Source: a virus
IMG/VR virus record: IMGVR_UViG_3300034013_000323
Span: 1 to 35,789 of that record
DNA length: 35,789 nucleotides
Direction: 5' to 3' (one strand)
This document shows, piece by piece, positions 33,727 through 35,789 of this stretch. The translations under genes were made by a program, and so were the position numbers. The notes under the pieces are model-generated. The model searched no databases, was not told the origin of the DNA, and saw nothing but the letters and a program-made list of their open reading frames with translations. Numbering within the stretch: the stretch's first letter is position 1; each line of letters opens with the position of its first letter.

Positions 33727-33909
33727 TTAAAATGGTGTTTCTGATTTCTCAGTTTTTGGGATTAAATCTTTGTACTCTTTTTTGATTTTTTCAGCTATTG
33801 CATCTCTGATGAATTTACCGACATCTACGCTATAAGATTTCATTTTTTGCAAAGTTTTGTGTTGAATTTCTGAAATTCGTATAACCTTTGTTTTAGTATA
33901 TAGTTTCAT
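33727..33909 (-). CDS. Ribbon-helix-helix-like DNA-binding protein
   Basis: This 60-aa protein starts with a strand-like MKLYTKTKVIRISEIQH, then two helices (KTLQKMKSYSVDVGKFIRDA, AIAEKIKKEYKDLI). The layout is that of the Arc/MetJ type ribbon-helix-helix domain. It may regulate the packaging or cassette genes; its start lies about 30 bases from the cassette boundary at 33942. Confidence 0.6.
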   Translation of the reverse strand: MKLYTKTKVIRISEIQHKTLQKMKSYSVDVGKFIRDAIAEKIKKEYKDLIPKTEKSETPF

Positions 33910-33941
33910 AATTGTAATACATTTATATCTGTTAGCGATTA

Positions 33942-33952
33942 GTTAACCGCTA
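33942..33952. repeat. Cassette boundary core (left end of RNA ligase cassette)
   Basis: GTTA (33942-33945), hexamer ACCGCT (33946-33951) and A (33952). The same hexamer in inverted orientation ends the cassette at 34908-34918 (reverse complement TTA, ACCGCT, G). No full hairpin accompanies it on the phage side, so this is the junction of array and phage core. Confidence 0.6.
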
Positions 33953-33954
33953 TT

Positions 33955-34875
33955 TTAAAAGACGTTCGGTAATCTTTCACGAACTTTAGCGAAAACGAAA
34001 TGTTGAAGCGTTTTAAAATTAATAGTTGGGTTACGATTTTCTTTAACGAAATTCCAGCATTCCTCTTTTACAATTTCATAATAAATCACATTTAATAATC
34101 TTGGTATCATTTTACTACTCCAACCATCAATGCTTTCAATTTTAGCAAACTCTTTTTCACAAAAAGCAGTTGTAACATATTTTTCAGCAATTTCTTCTTC
34201 AACCATTTTTTTACCTTCAATAGTTGGTTTACCCATTACTTTAGCGTGTTTTTCTTTAAACTCGCTTGTTACAATTTTAGCCCAAGTTTTGCGACCATAT
34301 TTATTTTTAAAATCATAATTTTTTAAAACAATTCCTTCTCCGTAACCTTTGCCATCTTCAATAAGAAAATTGTTTTTCATTAATTGATTTACTAATTGTT
34401 CATAATTACTATTCCTAATTACAGCAATTGGTGGTATAAAATCAATTTCGTGTTTCTCTAATAATGGCTTATAATCGTTGTAGTGCAAGTAATTAAACTT
34501 TTCGTCTGTATCGTGTTGTAATTCTGATAAATCTCTATCTTCTACAACTTCAAAAACATAAAACTTTCTCCAAGCATCGTTTCTGTAAGTTTTTAAAGAA
34601 TGTGGTACAAGCCATTCTCCAAAAAGTCTATGTGTTGGGTTTTCTTTTAGGTAATTTAATAAGTTTTCTTGTTTTAAAACCCATTCCAAAAATCCAGCAT
34701 TATCTTTTTCAAGTGATAAATGACGTGTTCGGCTTCCAGCTTGTATTTCTCCGTTATGAAGCCATACACTTGCATTTGTTCCATCAATTTTTGGGAATAT
34801 GTGGCATTCTCCTAATTCAATGTTTTGAACTTCTGTAGTTCCAAATCTTTCTAAATGTTGATACTTTTTAAACAT
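33955..34875 (-). CDS. RNA ligase (T4 Rnl2-like)
   Basis: This is an ATP-dependent nucleotidyltransferase that would seal RNA nicks. The start is ATG 34875, because the upstream extension (MLTAVFLLIKLKFIN) reads into the hairpin repeat. The motifs are I KIDGTNASVW with Lys29 as the adenylated residue; motif III near HRLFGEWLVPH; motif IV EGIVLKNYDF; motif V RKTWAKIVTSEFKEK. About 306 aa fits the family. It may repair tRNAs cut by host anticodon nucleases, which is family knowledge. It is the sole gene of a cassette with perfect hexamer match at both ends. No polynucleotide kinase gene is seen beside it. Confidence 0.88.
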   Translation of the reverse strand: MFKKYQHLERFGTTEVQNIELGECHIFPKIDGTNASVWLHNGEIQAGSRTRHLSLEKDNAGFLEWVLKQENLLNYLKENPTHRLFGEWLVPHSLKTYRNDAWRKFYVFEVVEDRDLSELQHDTDEKFNYLHYNDYKPLLEKHEIDFIPPIAVIRNSNYEQLVNQLMKNNFLIEDGKGYGEGIVLKNYDFKNKYGRKTWAKIVTSEFKEKHAKVMGKPTIEGKKMVEEEIAEKYVTTAFCEKEFAKIESIDGWSSKMIPRLLNVIYYEIVKEECWNFVKENRNPTINFKTLQHFVFAKVRERLPNVF

Positions 34876-34907
34876 ATTTATAAATTTTAATTTGATTAAT
34901 AAAAAAA

Positions 34908-35047
34908 CAGCGGTTAACACACGCTTGGCAAAAAAGCGGTTTTAGTGCTAAATTGAACATTCGTGCTTTCTATTGGCATTTGTGCTAAAATGAAAGTTTG
35001 TGCTTCCAAGCCCGCTTCTTCGCCAAGCGTGGGAACGTTAGCAGTAA
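34908..35047. repeat. attC-like hairpin repeat H8 (cleanest copy)
   Basis: Left core GTTAAC with hexamer and C (34908-34918), then perfect 10-bp arms CACGCTTGGC (34920-34929) and GCCAAGCGTG (35022-35031). An inner AAGCGG/CCGCTT pair lies within, and the right core GTTAGCAGTAA (35037-35047) follows. Inside the loop a GTGCTAAA...TGAA unit is duplicated. Two nested stems separated by unpaired bases recall the R/L-box order of integron attC sites. Confidence 0.8.
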
Positions 35048-35326
35048 TTATTCAGAAACCTTATTTTTCATAAGTTCATTTAGTTTATCTTGGAACTTAC
35101 TTTGTTTAACAATCTTTTTTTCGTCATCTTTTGTTGCGTTCAAATCGACTTTTATTTCATTGCATTTTACCACAATAGCAATTATCCATAAAATAGAATA
35201 AAGTGTTATGAAAATACCCCAATAAAGGCTGTCTACTTTGAAATAATAAAGCAAAAACGAATAAAGAATAGTGCTTTGAAATGGTAATCTTACGGGTAAA
35301 CTTGTAATAACAAAATGTTTTTTCAT
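35048..35326 (-). CDS. Small membrane protein (92 aa)
   Basis: The start is ATG 35326; GTG 35329 precedes it and is less likely. There are hydrophobic segments (PFQSTILYSFLLYYFKVDSL and YWGIFITLYSILWIIAIVVK), then a charged C-terminus (DKLNELMKNKVSE). It is the single gene of a cassette whose end hexamers match perfectly (GCAGTA). Function unknown. Confidence 0.65.
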   Translation of the reverse strand: MKKHFVITSLPVRLPFQSTILYSFLLYYFKVDSLYWGIFITLYSILWIIAIVVKCNEIKVDLNATKDDEKKIVKQSKFQDKLNELMKNKVSE

Positions 35327-35343
35327 CACGTTTAGTATTATAA

Positions 35344-35483
35344 CTACTGCTAATACATAATTGTAGCAATAGCTTGATTGTTTTTTAATTTAATGTTTTG
35401 TGTTTTCTTGGTTAATTTTGGCTTAACCGATAATTAGTTTTGTTTCAGTACGCTACTGCAACAATTATCCAAATTGTGCGAGA
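35344..35483. repeat. attC-like hairpin repeat H9
   Basis: Left core GCTAA with hexamer TACTGC and C (35344-35353), then arms ATAATTGTAGCAATAGC (35357-35373) and GCTACTGCAACAATTAT (35452-35468), matching 15 of 17. The right core here is TTG rather than TTA: TTG, TGCGAG, A (35474-35483). The variant core is mirrored at the other end of that cassette (35731-35740). Confidence 0.75.
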
Positions 35484-35485
35484 TG

Positions 35486-35695
35486 CTACGAAACCGCATA
35501 AAAAGTGAATACATCAGAACATTTACGTAAATAAGTTACGATATGATATTCTTTGTTTTCTATTTCAAAAGAAGTTAAATAACAGTATTGTTTACCATTA
35601 TTAGAAATTCTACCATTTTTTATAACTCTTTGAACTAAAGTTAATACTGAAATATCATCCATTTCAGTTTGATTTTTGATTATTATTTTTGACAT
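35486..35695 (-). CDS. Hypothetical 69-aa cassette protein
   Basis: Small mixed-fold protein (MSKIIIKNQTEMDDISVLTL, YCYLTSFEIENKEYHIVTYL). It is alone in its cassette, with the stop 3 bases from the core at 35474-35483. Its two ends share the unusual TTG core with hexamers TGCGAG/TGCGAT. Not recognised. Confidence 0.6.
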   Translation of the reverse strand: MSKIIIKNQTEMDDISVLTLVQRVIKNGRISNNGKQYCYLTSFEIENKEYHIVTYLRKCSDVFTFYAVS

Positions 35696-35730
35696 TTTAT
35701 TTAATTTATTAAGTTAATATTTAAAAGCAC

Positions 35731-35789
35731 CATCGCACAACAGCAGTTACACAATACCAGCCGAATAAACGCAACCGCATAGGCTGGCA
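35731..35789. repeat. Left half of a hairpin cassette repeat (window edge)
   Basis: The core with hexamer lies at 35731-35740 (reverse complement TTG, TGCGAT, G). AACAGCAGTTACACAATACC follows, similar to AACAGCAATTACACGCTATT of H6, then a CCAGCC (35757-35762) / GGCTGG (35782-35787) stem. The repeat is cut by the window end and would be completed by sequence like that at 1-18. Confidence 0.65.

Noticed and set aside
34876-34920. Longer RNA ligase with hydrophobic start MLTAVFLLIKLKFIN
   Set aside because: It reads into the cassette hairpin core. The family starts at the MFKKYQHLERF region.
33942-35789. Reading the gene units as composite transposons with terminal inverted repeats
   Set aside because: No transposase and no target-site duplications are seen. 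The inverted ends are about 10 bases, differ between units and meet across hairpins, which fits attC-type cassettes better.
1-35789. Search for integrase, IntI-type recombinase, excisionase, CI-like repressor and tRNA genes
   Set aside because: None of the ORFs shows tyrosine or serine recombinase motifs or a CI-like domain, and no cloverleaf was noticed. Absence by eye is not proof for short tRNAs.

Overview
The window looks like the genome of a tailed dsDNA bacteriophage infecting a Bacteroidota host, most likely a flavobacterium. The reasons are AT-rich DNA, promoters of the Bacteroidota type (TTG, about 19 bases, TAnnTTTG), A-rich leaders instead of Shine-Dalgarno sites, and phage proteins of recognisable families. 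Every gene I accept lies on the minus strand, so the map is read from right to left. I see no integrase, excisionase or CI-like repressor, so nothing here argues for lysogeny.

In transcription order: a packaging and morphogenesis block (33.9 to 16.2 kb) carries a ribbon-helix-helix protein, an exported protein, small and large terminase, a frameshifting gene pair, neck/tail completion proteins, two large tail proteins, the tape measure, a prohead protease with scaffold domain, major capsid, probable tail tube, portal, connector, a fibre with YadA-like head repeats, and small accessory proteins. Tail genes precede capsid genes, and the portal follows the capsid. A lysis cassette follows (16.2 to 14.6 kb): holin-like protein, CHAP endolysin and a unimolecular spanin. 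The early/replication block (14.5 to 4.3 kb) carries a YqaJ-type exonuclease, NinB-like and NinG proteins, an SSB-like protein with an acidic DDSLPF tail, MazG, ThyX, a replication protein with internal iterons, a RepA-type ATPase and a DnaA-domain-IV-like protein. Four copies of one extended promoter drive its operons.

The most unusual part is an accessory array that occupies both ends of the window (33,942 to 35,789 and 1 to about 3,854; contiguous if the molecule is circular). Single genes or short gene groups are separated by hairpin repeats of 25 to 140 bp. The spacers are organised like integron attC sites: core GTTA/TAAC boxes, short unpaired spacers, and inverted arms around a loop. 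Stop codons lie within about 20 bp of the core box, and most genes have short leaders without an obvious promoter. In most cassettes the two ends carry the same variable hexamer in inverted orientation (TTA-N6-A at the stop-codon end, and TTA-N6-G reading into the start-codon end). This is what is expected if the two ends were once neighbours in a circular cassette. Cargo includes a C5-cytosine DNA methyltransferase, a PAPS-reductase-like enzyme, an Rnl2-like RNA ligase and several small proteins. No integron integrase is in the window. The two window ends are the two halves of one more hairpin repeat, which suggests a circular or circularly permuted genome. One related hairpin sits inside the phage core at 13.5 kb.

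All assignments come from reading the sequence and recalled family motifs. No database search was possible.
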